A stretch of 64,000 bases of DNA from Polytrichum commune (taxonomy: Eukaryota; Streptophyta; Polytrichopsida; Polytrichales; Polytrichaceae). The DNA lies in contig OX485806.1 of NCBI GenBank assembly GCA_950295325.1, positions 35,652,001 through 35,716,000 on the forward strand, in the 5' to 3' direction. Position 1 is the stretch's first letter; every line of letters starts with the position of its first letter. The notes under the pieces were generated by a model that made no database searches, had not been told where the DNA came from, and saw nothing but the letters and a program-made list of their open reading frames with translations. The position numbers were made by a program, and so were the translations under genes. Positions 24,060 to 35,771 of this stretch are shown here, in pieces.

Positions 24060-25090
24060 TTACTCTCTTTCACAACCTCATTTTCATTATTAGTATTATT
24101 AATTTTTCCTTTATTTATGCATGCACGCACTCTGGAGGTAGATATATGTAGTTGAGTCCGAGTTTTTGAGCCAATTGCTTCGTTGGTGGGAAAGCTGCGA
24201 GAGTTGGCCCTGGGTGTTGTACCCCCCAAGGTCAATGGAGTAACTTTATGTATAACTACACCGTTTATGGTATTTACTGTATGTCATTACTATTTGGAAC
24301 TACGCAATGCAATAACTGTTCCTACTCTTGGCTTCAATTTTTACTCACGAAAGTTGGGGAGGTTGTTTGGACATTATTCAACATAAATGACTTTTCTTGG
24401 TAAAAATTTACAGTCTCAATAAATAGTTCTAGCATTGTGTAACTCCGAATAGTAAGTGACAGTAAATACCATAAACAGTGTACTGGGAAACTGTCAATGA
24501 GCTTGAACAGCAAGTCCGATTTTGAACCCTTTACTTTCTTTGACAACCTTATATTACATATTTTGTTTGTGTTGGAGAATCTTTGGGTCATATATAGTTG
24601 GGGAGAGTTTTTTTTGGACCTGGGTGTCAAAACTGCATGACTCGATTCTGTACCTCAAGGTCAAGGGGAGTAACTTTACACATAATTGCTACAAAATTGT
24701 CAATGAGCTCGTATACATACATATATAGCCTGAACAGCTCTTGTGAGCATTAAACTTCTTTGACAACCTTTTTATTTGCCTCCACTGTTGCCGATTCTGG
24801 AGTCAGAGTTTGGAGGGAATTTTTACTTGGGTATGAGAGCCATGTGAATCTACCTCGAGGTGAATATATAGGAGGAGTGTAAAAAATTAGATAATAATGA
24901 ATGAGCACATAAAATTGCGAATGAGCTCGAAAAGAGCTACATAGACTTGTGAGTTGTAGCATTTAATTGGAGTTTGACAACCTAATTATTGGATTTATGT
25001 TGGAGACTTTGTGGTCCGAGTTGGGGAAATTGAATGCACAAGTCAACCCACCGTTTCACGGTGTAAATTTAAAATCTCCCGGTGGAAATT
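24060..25090. repeat. Degenerate tandem array, about 220-bp units
   Basis: Four units begin with a TTTGACAACCT-like string near 24066, 24538, 24763 and 24971. Each continues with TTGGAGA/GAGTC-type sequence, an ACCTCAAGGTCAA-like block, AGTAACTTTA, and TGTCAATGAGCTTG. The first unit is lengthened by a MITE (24257-24482). Units are old and partly diverged, and the fourth is incomplete. No coding function is seen. Confidence 0.6.
24257..24482. mobile_element. TA-target MITE (226 bp) inside tandem array unit 1
   Basis: The ends TACACCGTTTATGGTATTTA and, reversed, TACACTGTTTATGGTATTTA continue as about 50 bp of inverted repeat to CGCAATGC / CACAATGC. TA flanks both ends. The neighbouring array unit supplies a paralogous site without the insertion: AGTAACTTTACACATAATTGCTACAAAATTGTC (read around 24670-24700), so the insertion point at TA can be seen directly. 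TA targets and long TIRs suggest a Tc1/mariner-related miniature element. Confidence 0.85.
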
Positions 25091-26019
25091 GATGTGGGAG
25101 AAATTAATTACAGCCTGCAGAGGCCCAAGTAACAACTGCTGCTGCTGCTGCTTGCAGTTACACTACTACTACTACTAGCGGTCGGGCATGGGGTTCGAGA
25201 AATATATATAGGAAGAGGCGAGTTTGGGGTCCAAGAAATTGAGCCCCAGTTATTACGTGAGGTGCTGCATGACACAGCCCAATTGGGGAATTAAGAAACA
25301 TATATAGTTAATTTAGTTGGTTTCCCCCATTTGACCCTTTCAAACTGAAGGCCAGGAAATATTCCTCCGCCGTCCTTGCGCATTTATTGCCCCCGAAGGC
25401 AGCCCACGACATTCCGCTCGTAAACATTATTAGCGCATAAAATAACTGAAGAAAGAGTTTTAAAATGGGGGGACTTAAGGGAGGCGGGGGAGGTTGGGGG
25501 CTGGGCTCCCTCACACCATGCCAAACACATATGGACAAGACCACATGCCACGCCCAGGGCCGTTTGGCAGCCTTCCCCCCGCCCCCGTACGCCCTGGGGA
25601 CGGACGGAGGGATGGATGGATGATTCTCATCCTCCAGCCAAGTGGAGAAAAAGAACAAGAAGAAGGAGAGCCACCGGCCTCATCCATCCATCCGTCCGTC
25701 CGTCCGTCAACGAAACCCAACATTTGGTTTCCTGCACTTGAGCACTTGGCTTCGCGACCAAGTTTTCAAAATGAACGAGGGGGTACCTCCTACTTACTTA
25801 CTTACTGTATGGGAGCCCTCAAAATGGACCACACCCATGAAGTGTGTTACAATTTTCGACCGTACTCACCTTTCATTTCGGAATTCAAATATGGGGAGTG
25901 AGGTATATATATTAGGTGACCTTTTAACAGATTTTGCCCATTTTAGGCTCACATCTCTTTCCATGAGTAGGGTTTGTCAAACTACAAACCACAACAACTA
26001 TTCTCCAAGCACTAACGAC
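25091..26019. other. Intergenic, simple repeats only
   Basis: Holds CTG and ACT triplet runs (about 25138-25180) and a CATC/GTCC repeat (about 25680-25710). Overlapping frames on both strands here arise from this low complexity. No gene is supportable. Confidence 0.4.
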
Positions 26020-26216
26020 TACACTAAATATGGTATTTAGTGTCACTTACTATTTGGACTCGCACCGTGCTCTATCTTTTCCCTATTGATATAATAAACT
26101 CTCACCAAGTAAAGGTGTTAACGTTCTATCATGTCCAAACAACCAATTTGACATTTGTTGACACAATCTAAGATATACAATAAATAGGTATAGCATTGTG
26201 TAATTCCAATTTGTGA
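26020..26216. mobile_element. TA-target MITE, right end lost
   Basis: The left end TACACTAAATATGGTATTTA is intact and followed by GTGTCACTTACTATTTGGA. The interior CACCAAGTAAAGGTGTTAACG and CCAAACAACCAATTTGACA matches the other copies. The right side stops at CATTGTGTAATTCCAATTTGTG, short of the terminal palindrome. Confidence 0.7.
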
Positions 26217-28519
26217 AAAAAAACCTTCATGTACTCAATACGCCTTGAATGCCTATGGGATCCGTGGGGGGGGGGGTCCCAAGTTGTGTCAAATGAAAAC
26301 CTTATACGTTGACTCTATTGGGATTCCAAATGACGTGCATGGGTGACTAGGAAATTAAAACCCCTACATTTGGAGAATTTATATAGGAAATCAACAGTTT
26401 ACGTGCTTATCGTATACTAGGCTTGTGCATTTATACAAAAGATCTCAATTTAATGTGATGAATGCCTCCACTTCATGCACAAAAATATAGATCATGAAAT
26501 GAATAGGCTTTTATTGCACATGGATTTTGCTCACTTTCCTAACTAGAAAGTTAATGGAGACTTTTTTTTAATCACTAGGATGTAATTCAAGATAATCTAG
26601 CCCTAGAACAAACGTCATGGAAAATGTAAGTGGGATGAAACTTAACACATTTATGTCACTTGTTTTCTCTAAACCTTAGGACCCCCTTTCATACATCTAT
26701 CTATGGCTTAAAATTCTCAAAACCCTTATTATTTGAGAGGTAGAGAGAGAGAGAGAGAGAGACCCTTATTTTACTACTAGGTTGGACCCGTGCCGTCATG
26801 GCTTGTGGCACCTGTGCATATGAATTAATAGTATGGCAAGCCTATGTCCATCTTGCCCTGTTTCACCCCTGCGTGTGAATAATTATTCCAGCAACTCTGT
26901 GTCCATCCCTACTTGTTGCACCCTTTGCAAATGAATTAACATCCCGAGTCAAACCCACCCTATACACCCATGCAACCATATGCCCCCGTGCCAATATGTC
27001 AATGCCCATATGGCCTCCATGCCCATGCGAATCTGCCATATACATGAATGTTCATGTTCACGCCCATAAGCCATGCCTTGACCTCTCATCATGCCCCTCA
27101 CCCATGTCATGTCCGCCACCTTGGCTCCATGCCCGCCACCTCCCCTGTGTTTCCTCCACCATACCCACCTTCCACCTTTTTATTCCCCCTTCTCCTTTTG
27201 GTCACATGTCTCTTTTGAGGGTGAATTTGTAGAATGTGACACTTTCTTTGGGATTAGTTCTTATGCATAATTTTCAAGGCAAGAACAGCGGGGAACGGTG
27301 GGGCAATGGCCTCCCCACTTCTTTTGGGCCTCTTAGGCATTTAGTGGTTAAATTCACGTGGCTTGAATGGGAGTAGGTGTTCAAGACACTTTTGGTGAGA
27401 ATTGGATCATGATCGGGTACATTGAGTGCATTGCTCTCATAACGACCATAGTCATAGATAATTTTCAAAGATAGTGTAATTAATTCCTCAAGAGAATGAT
27501 TGACCTTTTACCTTAGAAATCTCGAACATGGTTTCAATTGACCCTTGGTACATTATAATCACATGTGATACTGACAAAGTATGCAATTGCATCCAAAGGC
27601 ACCCAAGTTGTGTTATCGAAACCAAATCTTCAATTACATTAATGTATTTGGCTGATTTATAAAGTGCACTTGATGATTAAAAATAATAATTTAAACATGG
27701 GCATAACTAGCAAAATGAAATAGGTAGTCTAAATATATGTTTTTGTTTTTGTGCATGTTGAGGTCCAAATAGGACCCATTAGGTGCTTAGGGGTCAAGCA
27801 AAAGTAAAGGGTGCCCAAACCAACATGTCCACCAAAATCGACACCCTAAAATTTTGCATTCCAAATACATATTGATTTTTAGGACATCCACCACCTTGAC
27901 ATTTAGCTCTTGCATTATTGGTTTTGAGTTTTGTATCAATAAAAATTTGAATCCTTATAACTTTCGCATAGGCAATTCAAATAAGATATACTTTGGTGTG
28001 TTGAGATGCCCTTTCAATTGCTAACATAATAAACCCTCTAAAATATTATTAATTCAATAATCATAGATGCAATCAATGCTTGAAGTGAGGGTTAAAGTAC
28101 CATTTAAGCGTTGAGTATAGAAAAATATGATTATATTGATAAAAATTTGAAATGTTTCTTGTTAGCAAATCAAAGTGGGTTCCATCTCACCAAAGTATGC
28201 CTTCTTTGGATTCCGTATGCAATAGTTATAAGGGGTCAAAGTGTTTCTAGTAAATGACCCTAAACCAACACGAGCTTTAATTTTAAGGTGGATTTTCTAA
28301 ATCAACATGTACTTAGAATGCAAGAGCTTTAAGTTTAAGGTGTTGCTTTTGGGTGGGGTGCTGGTTTAACCACCCTTTGCCTTATAAGATGGTGTGTCTA
28401 AGAGCCTTTCAAGGAAGAACACTACAGATGAAGCCTGGAGGATGGACAATGCAATGAAATGAAATTGATTCTAAAGTCTAGGAAGCCAAAAAGCACATGG
28501 GACTAAAAGGTTACGAAGA
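26217..28519. other. Intergenic, no gene seen
   Basis: Contains a G11 run (26266-26276), a GA repeat (about 26742-26762) and a pyrimidine-rich stretch with repeated CATGCCC (about 26960-27160). Around 27900-28260 two blocks share AAAAATTTGAA and GCAATAGTTATAAGG-like strings, an old internal repeat. No gene is supportable. Confidence 0.4.
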
Positions 28520-30854
28520 TGGTGTCAAACAATAATAATGTAGGGGAGAAAGGAGTGGTGAATTATAGGGACAAACGTTGGATGAGACAGATGTTCCAGT
28601 TTGAACTGCCCAATGACTCACTGAATTCTAGTAAAACTTCATTCCACCGGAATCCCAGTCTCATATGGGGAACAATAATGTCCAGAGGCCCGAAGCTTCA
28701 CATGCTTGCCACACAGTGCCTTCATTCTTGGTATCATCTGCCAGTAAATTCTGGCAGGAAAAAACAGACACATCTGCCGGTGAGAATCTCTCATATTCTA
28801 AATTAGGCTGCTGTTGAATTATTAAGTTCTATCCCTCCAATCTTCAATCCTGGCTTAATTTCCAGAAATCTGAATTTCCACGAGGGTGAACATTTTCCCG
28901 CCCATGAACACTTAAGTACATGGATTTTAATTGCAGAGTTTCTTATTATCTTCAAGTTCAGTATCACTAAGACACCTATTTATAATATCCGACACACACA
29001 TGATGTCTATGGTTCTCACAATATCACTGCAATCCATGAATGAATGGTCTCCCTTACAAATGAGCAGAAGACAAATCACAATTAAGCTTGTTAAAAAACA
29101 AAAGAAAGTGCCATGCTGCTCCAACACAAAGCCACGCAACAGGTTGATTAGGGGAAAAGGATTCAACCGATCTGCTTTCCTCTGCAAGCATGATCACAAT
29201 GCATGTCCCATGGCTGCGTAATTGAATTCTTCATGCAAATTCAGACTAACACAAGACCTTTCTTTCACAACAGGAAAAGTGATGTACAACTGAACATAAA
29301 TGCACTACCAGGGCCTTGACAACAATCCAAGCAGCAAGAAGGCAACAAGTTAATTGTGTAAAATTCACCATATTGCAGCTCCAATGGGTAACTCAGTGCC
29401 TGCATTGTACATTAAGAAATGGGTATGGTCAGCCTGGAAGAAATTCCTGAATCCATGAAATACTGTCACAAATGGAGAAAAGCTCTGCCCGTATACAAGT
29501 TTCGTATGTTGGAAGTGTGACTGAGTTTCCAGCATCTTTGTACTCTCCCATGCTCATCAAAATGAGTGGCTACCTTTTAGTCCCTCTGCCAATATAGATT
29601 ATATTATATAAACAGTACCATGCTTCACATTCTAGATAAACAGGTCTTGGGTTATCATAGACACCATCTAACACACTGTTGATGTTTTACCAAACCCTCT
29701 GTAGCAAAAAATCAAATGTAGTGATTTGAGGAAATATTTTAGAGATTACAGAAAAGGGGTATAAGATGATTATTGAGATCTTTGCTTGTAAAAAACTAGC
29801 ATCAAATTCTCTTACAACTGTATGAAAAGTTGCCACAAATCCTTATGCCGTGGTTCAGGTCCATTGCTCCTTCCTCAAAACTTCTTGCATTTTGAAGCAC
29901 CTGTGGCCATCATTGTTCCCTCCCTTCATTGAATTTCTTTTCTGATAAGTATAAAGTTTCTTATTTCCAAGTCTGTGAGCATGCCAATGCCATACAACCT
30001 AATCATTTCAGGTGTCATCAGAAAAGTGACAAATCATCATTAGATTTGTGACAGACAGAAAGCCCAAAATTGCAAATTCTCAGAAGCGTTAACAGCGCAC
30101 ACTATCCCCTTCATGTGCTCTTGTTGTCACAAAATGGCTTTCCAGCCACATCACCCACTTAATTGATCAAAAGGAAAAGTACGTCATAACCTAGCAGGCT
30201 GACCTCTATATGGAGCATCTCACTTCAAAAATAGTGGGCAGAAGCAGCATCAGGATTGAAGCTGCTAAAAATTGGGATGAATGATATACAGTATTATCAA
30301 TCATTATGATAGTCAGGCAGAATGTGGTCCTGATTGACATTGGAACAAATGATTTCCATAAAGAATTGCTAAGCATCCTACGTATGTATAATATGTACAA
30401 AGCGCCTCATTCATGCTGTAGGTATACACAACACATCCCCATCTTCAGAGTGGCTTCTAGTATTTTCTCTTCACTCTCCCCCTTGACAAGACAGTGTGAG
30501 CATGCCAACTTACAATAACCACCTGCTCCTGCAAGAAGTTGATCTGGAATCCACTGAAAACTCGGCGCTATCACAGATGGACCAGAAACACTTGCTGGCC
30601 ATGGAGGGCCCTTTGCAAAATTTGTATGAAGGGACTAGCAGGAGAAGAGATACAGTCTATGTTAGTCGTCAAAGTATCAATAGTGTGCAGAGGAATCAAT
30701 CATTAGATAGCAGCAGCATAAACATGGTTGCAAGTTGAGCTCACACTTGTTCACCATACTCTGCTGCAATACTCGGGCGCGCGTTAGAATGATATATTCT
30801 AACCTGGAATGTTGAGTTTCACCTGGTCATTTTGGACAACCCAGAAACTCCCAG
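28520..30854. other. 3' flank of the APS kinase gene, no separate gene seen
   Basis: Mostly unique-looking sequence without recognisable coding blocks on either strand. Part of it, next to 30854, must be the 3' UTR of the minus-strand APS kinase. A clear poly(A) signal could not be chosen from sequence alone. Open frames at 28931-29221 and 30496-30738 lack motifs and are not called. Confidence 0.35.
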
Positions 30855-32542
30855 TCATAATGGCGCTGTCAAGAAACCATGGTCTTCTAAGTAAGCCAAA
30901 ACTTTAGCTGCCATTTCTTGTGGCGAAGCATACTTCCCATCCACGTCCCTCAATACAATTTCAGCCTCCTGGGGGCCCTCGTAAGGATCATCTATGCCTG
31001 TGAACCCCTTGATTTTCCCAGCACGGGCAAGTTTATACAAGCCTTTTGGATCTCGTTGCTCACAAACTTCCAAAGAAACATCCAGGAACACTTCAATAAA
31101 GTCTCCAGGAACCATAAGGCCCCGGCAGCCGTCTCGATCCTTCCGATACGGAGATATGAAGCTGGCAATACATATGATCCCCGTATCTGCATACAGTTTT
31201 GCAACTTCTCCAATCCTACGAATGTTCTCTGCACGGTCCTCTGCACTGAATCCCAGGTTATTGTTTAAGCCATGTCGTACATTATCTCCATCCAACACAT
31301 AACTGAGTTTTCCTCTATCCAAGAGGGCATGGTCCAGCGTGCACGCTAGAGTTGATTTTCCAGATCCACTGAGACCTGTAATCCAGATCACACAACCCCT
31401 TTGGTTTAATAATCGTTCTCGTTCCTCCCTCTTCACCATGCACCCCTGCCACAGGATGTTTGTTGATTTTCCAACAGTTGTCACTGATGGGTAAATTTTA
31501 CCTGGGAATCACAAACACACCTCATTAAGCACAAACACACTTGCGATGCCGAAGATTCAATACTCACCAACAGCATGATGCACAATTTTATAAGATACAG
31601 TTGGTTCATTAAGGGAGTGACTGCCAACTGAATGCTGTGAAATAGGGCAAGTGAATGGAGACAGAACAGGGGAGGAGACTCTAAAAGAGACCTAATCATA
31701 AAATTGGGCAAGTACCAAATGCAAGAAGGATATTCCTTGACATTTCATGGTGCAGGTTAGGCCCCCAAGTTTAGTTGGTCTACACACTAAACCCCGGAAC
31801 AGGTATACGAAAAGACACAAAGACACAATATAATAGAAAACCAATCTACATTCTGTTCCCGACTACAGAGTTGAGGAATCAACACAGAACGCCTCGACAT
31901 GGTGCAGGTTAGATCCCAAGTTCATTTAGTCTACTTACTAAACCCCCGAATGGATTTATGAAAAGACAATAAGACACAATAGAACAGAAAACCAATCTAC
32001 ATTCTGTTCCTGACTACAGAGTTGAGGAGTCAAAACACAATACCTGGAAGCTCCTCAGTATTTGCTGGTTTTGTGGCGTCCCCATTTACACACTTATAGG
32101 TCTCATCTCGCACGAACTCATGTTTGACTTCATCCCTCGCTGATCCTGGGCTTCTTGCAGAGGCAACACAAATGGAATAAGACTCCCTATACCTGGGCCC
32201 TTTGAACCCTACTCTGACAGAGACTCCACCACCATAGATTCCACTTCCATAACCCTTCCCCATTTTAACGGATGAATGTGAAATATTTGCAGACTGACTT
32301 TGCCAATGAAATCTGCACACTACTGTACTCGGTCCCCCCATTGTGCTATTCTTATTTTGAGAAGCTGCGGCCTTTATGCTTTGGCAACTCCCTGCTACAC
32401 ACTTCCACTCGATTGCCCACAAGGCCTGCATGTTCTTTCCAATTTGGGCGCCTGAATAAAATTCCACATGGATTGGTATCACTCCTGGAAACCCCTGCAG
32501 GAGTTCAACATACTTGCTGAATGTACGAATTGCACAAAACAT
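30855..32542 (-). CDS. APK: Adenylyl-sulfate (APS) kinase, plastid-type
   Basis: Makes PAPS from APS and ATP, the sulfate donor for sulfotransferases. Exons: 32542-32044 and 31501-30855 (381 aa); the intron is GT-AG with phase 1. The core shows the P-loop GLSGSGKST (about residues 209-217), LDGDNVRHGLN (236-246), FISPYRKDRD (281-290) and GLYKLARAGKIKGF (320-333) ahead of DDPYE. Two cysteines 33 residues apart, in LWQGC and STLAC, match the redox-regulated Cys86/Cys119 pair of Arabidopsis APK1. The long Ser/Lys-rich N-terminal part fits a plastid transit peptide. An in-frame TAA lies just upstream of the chosen ATG. The entire kinase core is in one exon, fewer introns than usual in seed-plant APK genes. 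The intron contains a tandem duplication. Confidence 0.95.
31746..32049. repeat. 152-bp tandem duplication covering the APS kinase 5' splice site
   Basis: Copy 1 is 31746-31897 and copy 2 is 31898-32049; both start CATGGTGCAGGTTAG and share CCAATCTACATTCTGTTCC. Copy 2 contains the used donor (minus strand CCAG|GTATTG, intron starting 32043). The corresponding place in copy 1 reads GAGGCGTTCTG, with GT changed to GC, so it is a silenced duplicate of the splice site inside the intron. Confidence 0.85.
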
Positions 32543-33902
32543 GGCGATTTAAGAGTGGTGAAGACAGAGCAGGAAGTGTTAGGCAAATAATGGGATGATG
32601 TCAGTGACAAGTAAGAGGATAGCAGTGACCACGTGCCTGTGTAAGACTGTTTTCCTAAGTCTGTAAAAGTCACCAATAATGACAAGCATTACCTTTCAGA
32701 CACATGTACAATGACAATATACAACAAGGATAAGTAAAACAGAATACTCATGTCTCCTACTACCAGAATGTAGCAGTATGTGAATTATCCATGTGCAATA
32801 CTCTGAATCGAGCAATGACAAAATTACTTATGTAGGCTCACAAAAACAGAAACGGATATCTCTAAATTATTTCCCTTCAGTCATGTGGTACATTATAAAG
32901 GACCTTGAGTTACCCAGTATTACTGAAAACTAGCACTAAAGGTGATAGTAACAACGACTTGTGCAGAGAAGTTACAAGTTGCAGTGCTCAATAAGCATAA
33001 ACATAACTTTTTGATGATATGATGCACTCACACTACAAATGAATGTACCCCAAGATGTGTGGAGAGGAAGTCTGATTTTGGGATACACTTGCTCAGAAGT
33101 AAATGGTTCTAATCAAGTCATAATGTCCAAGATATGATATGTACCAGAATGTAAGCGCCATTATATATTTGTTGGAGCAAATTTACTTGCAAAATTGTCT
33201 CTGGTGCTGTGTGCAGGATGAAAAGCAATGTGGTCTGAGCTTTTCGCATCAATAATGCAACATTTCTTCTGCAAGTTTCATCTTGTGCTGTCACCACATG
33301 TAGGCCATTACACGCAACTCAACATGCAATGTCGTAGGCAATTCCTTTGTTTGCACCCACCACTACTGCTACAGTCTCAGTTGAGCACCGCCTGATGTAG
33401 CAATTACACCAGTACCATCCCCTGTCCAGATAAACTTTTGCAACAGAAGAACTTTATCTGCATACTCTGCAATTTACACATGCGCTGTTTATTATCTTCC
33501 ATCAATGGCCTACCTGAAAACCAGTGGACTTTGTGCAAACAAATGTTATTTGGAAAGGATGACAACCCACAACACTCTCCTCGCAGTAATCGGTCTACAG
33601 TTTGAAATACCACCTCACACCTTCAGATCACAGAGCCTTTAAAATTCCAGAAAATCACTCAAAATACAAGCATACAAGCTAGCCACCACGTAACCCTAAC
33701 CCTCATTGAAGAATAAAACCAAGAAGAAGGACCCCCCTGTCATTAACATACAATATTTCTAGTTCAAGATGTACTCCACTCACGTGCATGGACTTCATCA
33801 TCTTGATGCTAGCCAAAACCATTCCACACAGTGATTCTTAGATACTCATCCTGCTGATGGGTACTATGATGCAAATACTACTACGAAACTTAAATGGTCA
33901 TA

Positions 33903-34003
33903 GAACGCACTTCCCATTTGTCATACAACCAACCGATTATCCATCTCTCTGTAAAGGCTTCTGAGATTGAAATAACCGCCCTTGTCAAATGGGAAGTGTG
34001 TTC
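33903..34003. other. Candidate hairpin, 18-bp arms
   Basis: GAACGCACTTCCCATTTG (33903-33920) and CAAATGGGAAGTGTGTTC (33986-34003) are complementary except at one position, with a 65-base loop. Size and arm length are within range for a plant small-RNA precursor, but pairing does not extend well beyond the 18 bp. It sits in the APS kinase 5' intron. Confidence 0.35.
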
Positions 34004-34790
34004 TACAGGAATATCTCGAACATGTTGTTATAAAATCAAAGAAGGTAGCTACATCACTTTTCCCGGAAGCGAAAGAAAAGACACTGCAATTTGCAACCAC
34101 TTATCTAACCTTGGCATATCCATCTCAGCTCTTCCCAACCGAACTTGATCATATAAAGGCGGTTTCCAGCATTAACCCTAGCTACTTAAGATACAACAAA
34201 CGGTCTTCTACTCAAAAATAACAAGCTCATCAGTAACCCATCATCACAATCACATGGTATACATAAAAAATGAACATCACGATGAATTAGCCTGAGATGT
34301 GAAGTGCAGACTGAAGAGCAGAAAGAGAAATTTGGCCGAGCACAGAAAGCAGAGGCAGTGCTGCATCATCATCATAATCATATTCATATTCATGGGAAGT
34401 GCATTCTATGGGATGATCTCGAGCATGTTGTAATCAAAGAAGCTAGCTTCATCACGTTTTCCAGAACGGAAAGAAACGACATTGCAATTTGCAACTAATA
34501 ACCTTGACACATCCATCTCAGCTCTTTCCAAACGAACTTGACTATAAAAAGGCGGTTTCCATCTTTAACCCTAGCTACTAAATATACAACAAGCACACTC
34601 TTCTTCTCACACCTCACAAGTTAAGCTCCCTCATCAGTAGTAACTCATCATCATCACTTTCACATGGTGAACACCAAGATGAACTAGCCCGAGCTGTGAA
34701 GTGTAGATTGAGGAGCAGAAAGAGATTTTTGGACAAACACAGAAAACTGAAGCAGTGCTGCATCATCATCATCATATTCATATACACATT
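33991..34790. repeat. 403-bp tandem duplication with promoter-like plus-strand modules
   Basis: Copy 1 (33991-34393) and copy 2 (34394-about 34790) align over their length, starting GGGAAGTG(T/C)(G/A)TTCTA. In each, the plus strand reads a TATA box (TATAAAGG at 34152, TATAAAAAGG at 34543), then GCGGTTTCCA, then TTAACCCTAGCTACT (a telo-box-like element) and a pyrimidine-rich leader in copy 2. That layout resembles a plant core promoter pointing away from, and antisense to, the APS kinase. No long ORF follows. Confidence 0.7.
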
Positions 34791-34851
34791 TCATTCATCA
34801 TATTGTGTGAAGCTCAAAGTGCAATACTACATTATTTATTTATTTACTTAC

Positions 34852-35121
34852 CTGGCTGGAAAGATTTGGCGATGCAATGATGATGATGACTTGTGCAAGA
34901 AATGGCGAGAATCAGAGTGTGGAGAGATCTAGAGTTTGAATCGTCTAGGGTTTCATCTCATTCAGGGTTTCAGGGTTTCAATACGTCCTAGTCCAGCCAC
35001 TCATCATCCGAGTCATGCTTCTGACATCAAACCTCATAATGGACATGGCCCTCCTTTTCTGACGTGGCATGACATGTCATCATGCTATTCACAACTCGTG
35101 TCTAATTTAGGCGTTCAGTGA
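34852..35121 (-). promoter_or_regulatory. Probable 5' UTR exon and promoter of the APS kinase gene
   Basis: Read on the minus strand there are telo-box-like elements (AAACCCTGAAACCCTGA, then AAACCCTAG at about 34946-34954) followed by a short pyrimidine-rich stretch with no long ORF, ending in the donor at 34852/34851. Upstream, CCACGTCAG (about 35061-35069) has the ACGT core bound by bZIP factors. No TATA box is obvious on this strand. A short hairpin, TTGCAATTA/TAATTGCAA, lies near 35184-35206. Transcription start is not determinable here. Confidence 0.5.
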
Positions 35122-35543
35122 GGTGCGGCGTAACTAGTAACTTAACTTCCAAGGTGCTCCGAAGTTACTTCCGAGCACATCCTTTGCAATTAGTCACTTA
35201 ATTGCAAACTCAAGTGACCTCCTTCCAATGAATCTACCTCACCTGATAAGCTTGTGTAATTTATACCTTCCTAAAGAAACACCGCATAGGTATATATGAC
35301 AACCCCATTTTGTAAGGTTAAAAAACATAACTTTACACTTCTAAATTTTTAAATTGAAAAAAAAAACCCGATTTCTTATTGTTTTCATGGATGAAATCTC
35401 CACATCTAGATTATATCTCCAACTATTGGATGAAGAAGTCCATGGGTGGATGAAAACATGCAAAATCATTCATATGCGGCTTCGTCACTCCGAACATTGT
35501 CGCCATTTCGGCTATCTCAAAAATGTGAGGGGGAAAAAGGCAC
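35122..35543. other. Intergenic, no gene seen
   Basis: Short stretch upstream of the APS kinase promoter without supportable coding sequence. It includes the TTGCAATTA inverted repeat mentioned for the promoter. Confidence 0.4.
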
Positions 35544-35771
35544 TGCACTAAATATTGTATTTAATGTCACTTACAATTTGGAATTATGCAATACTATAAC
35601 CAATTATTGTGTATCTCATCTTGTTGCCAACAAAGTCAAATTGGTTGTTTGGACATCATAGAATAATAACATCTTTGCTTCATTTACATTAATAGAAATA
35701 GAAATTTTTAAAAAGATTTAGCATCGTGTAACTCCAAATGGTAAGTGACACTAAATTCAATATGTAGTGTA
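35544..35771. mobile_element. TA-target MITE, complete copy (about 228 bp)
   Basis: The left end GCACTAAATATTGTATTTAA and right end reversed, ACACTACATATTGAATTTAG, continue into paired CACTTAC(A/C)ATTTGGA(A/G)TTA. The interior AAATTGGTTGTTTGGACATC is the reverse complement of the CCAAACAACCAATTTGAC block in other copies, so this one is inserted in the opposite orientation. Confidence 0.8.

Larger units (their letters stand above)
32543..34851 (-). other. Probable 5' UTR intron of the APS kinase gene
   Basis: A perfect donor, CCAG|GTAAGTAAAT on the minus strand, starts at 34851. A plausible acceptor, GACTTTTACAG, ends at 32661. No coding sequence was recognised in between. If correct, the gene has a 5' UTR exon near 34852-34990, then this 2.2-kb intron, then a short UTR piece before the ATG at 32542. 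The intron holds the 403-bp duplication listed separately. Confidence 0.5.

Noticed and set aside
25308-26040. Overlapping frames of 116-135 codons on both strands
   Set aside because: They arise from low-complexity CATC/GTCC and pyrimidine-rich sequence; no conserved block, start context or splice signal supports a gene.
26742-26762. GA repeat as a regulatory GAGA element
   Set aside because: It is isolated in gene-free DNA and is most simply a microsatellite.
28931-29221. 96-codon frame with a hydrophobic start
   Set aside because: An equally long frame lies on the opposite strand and neither shows motifs, so there is no basis to choose a gene.
30918-31302. Open frames of 84-116 codons overlapping the APS kinase
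   Set aside because: They are shadows of the conserved kinase exon in other frames or on the other strand.
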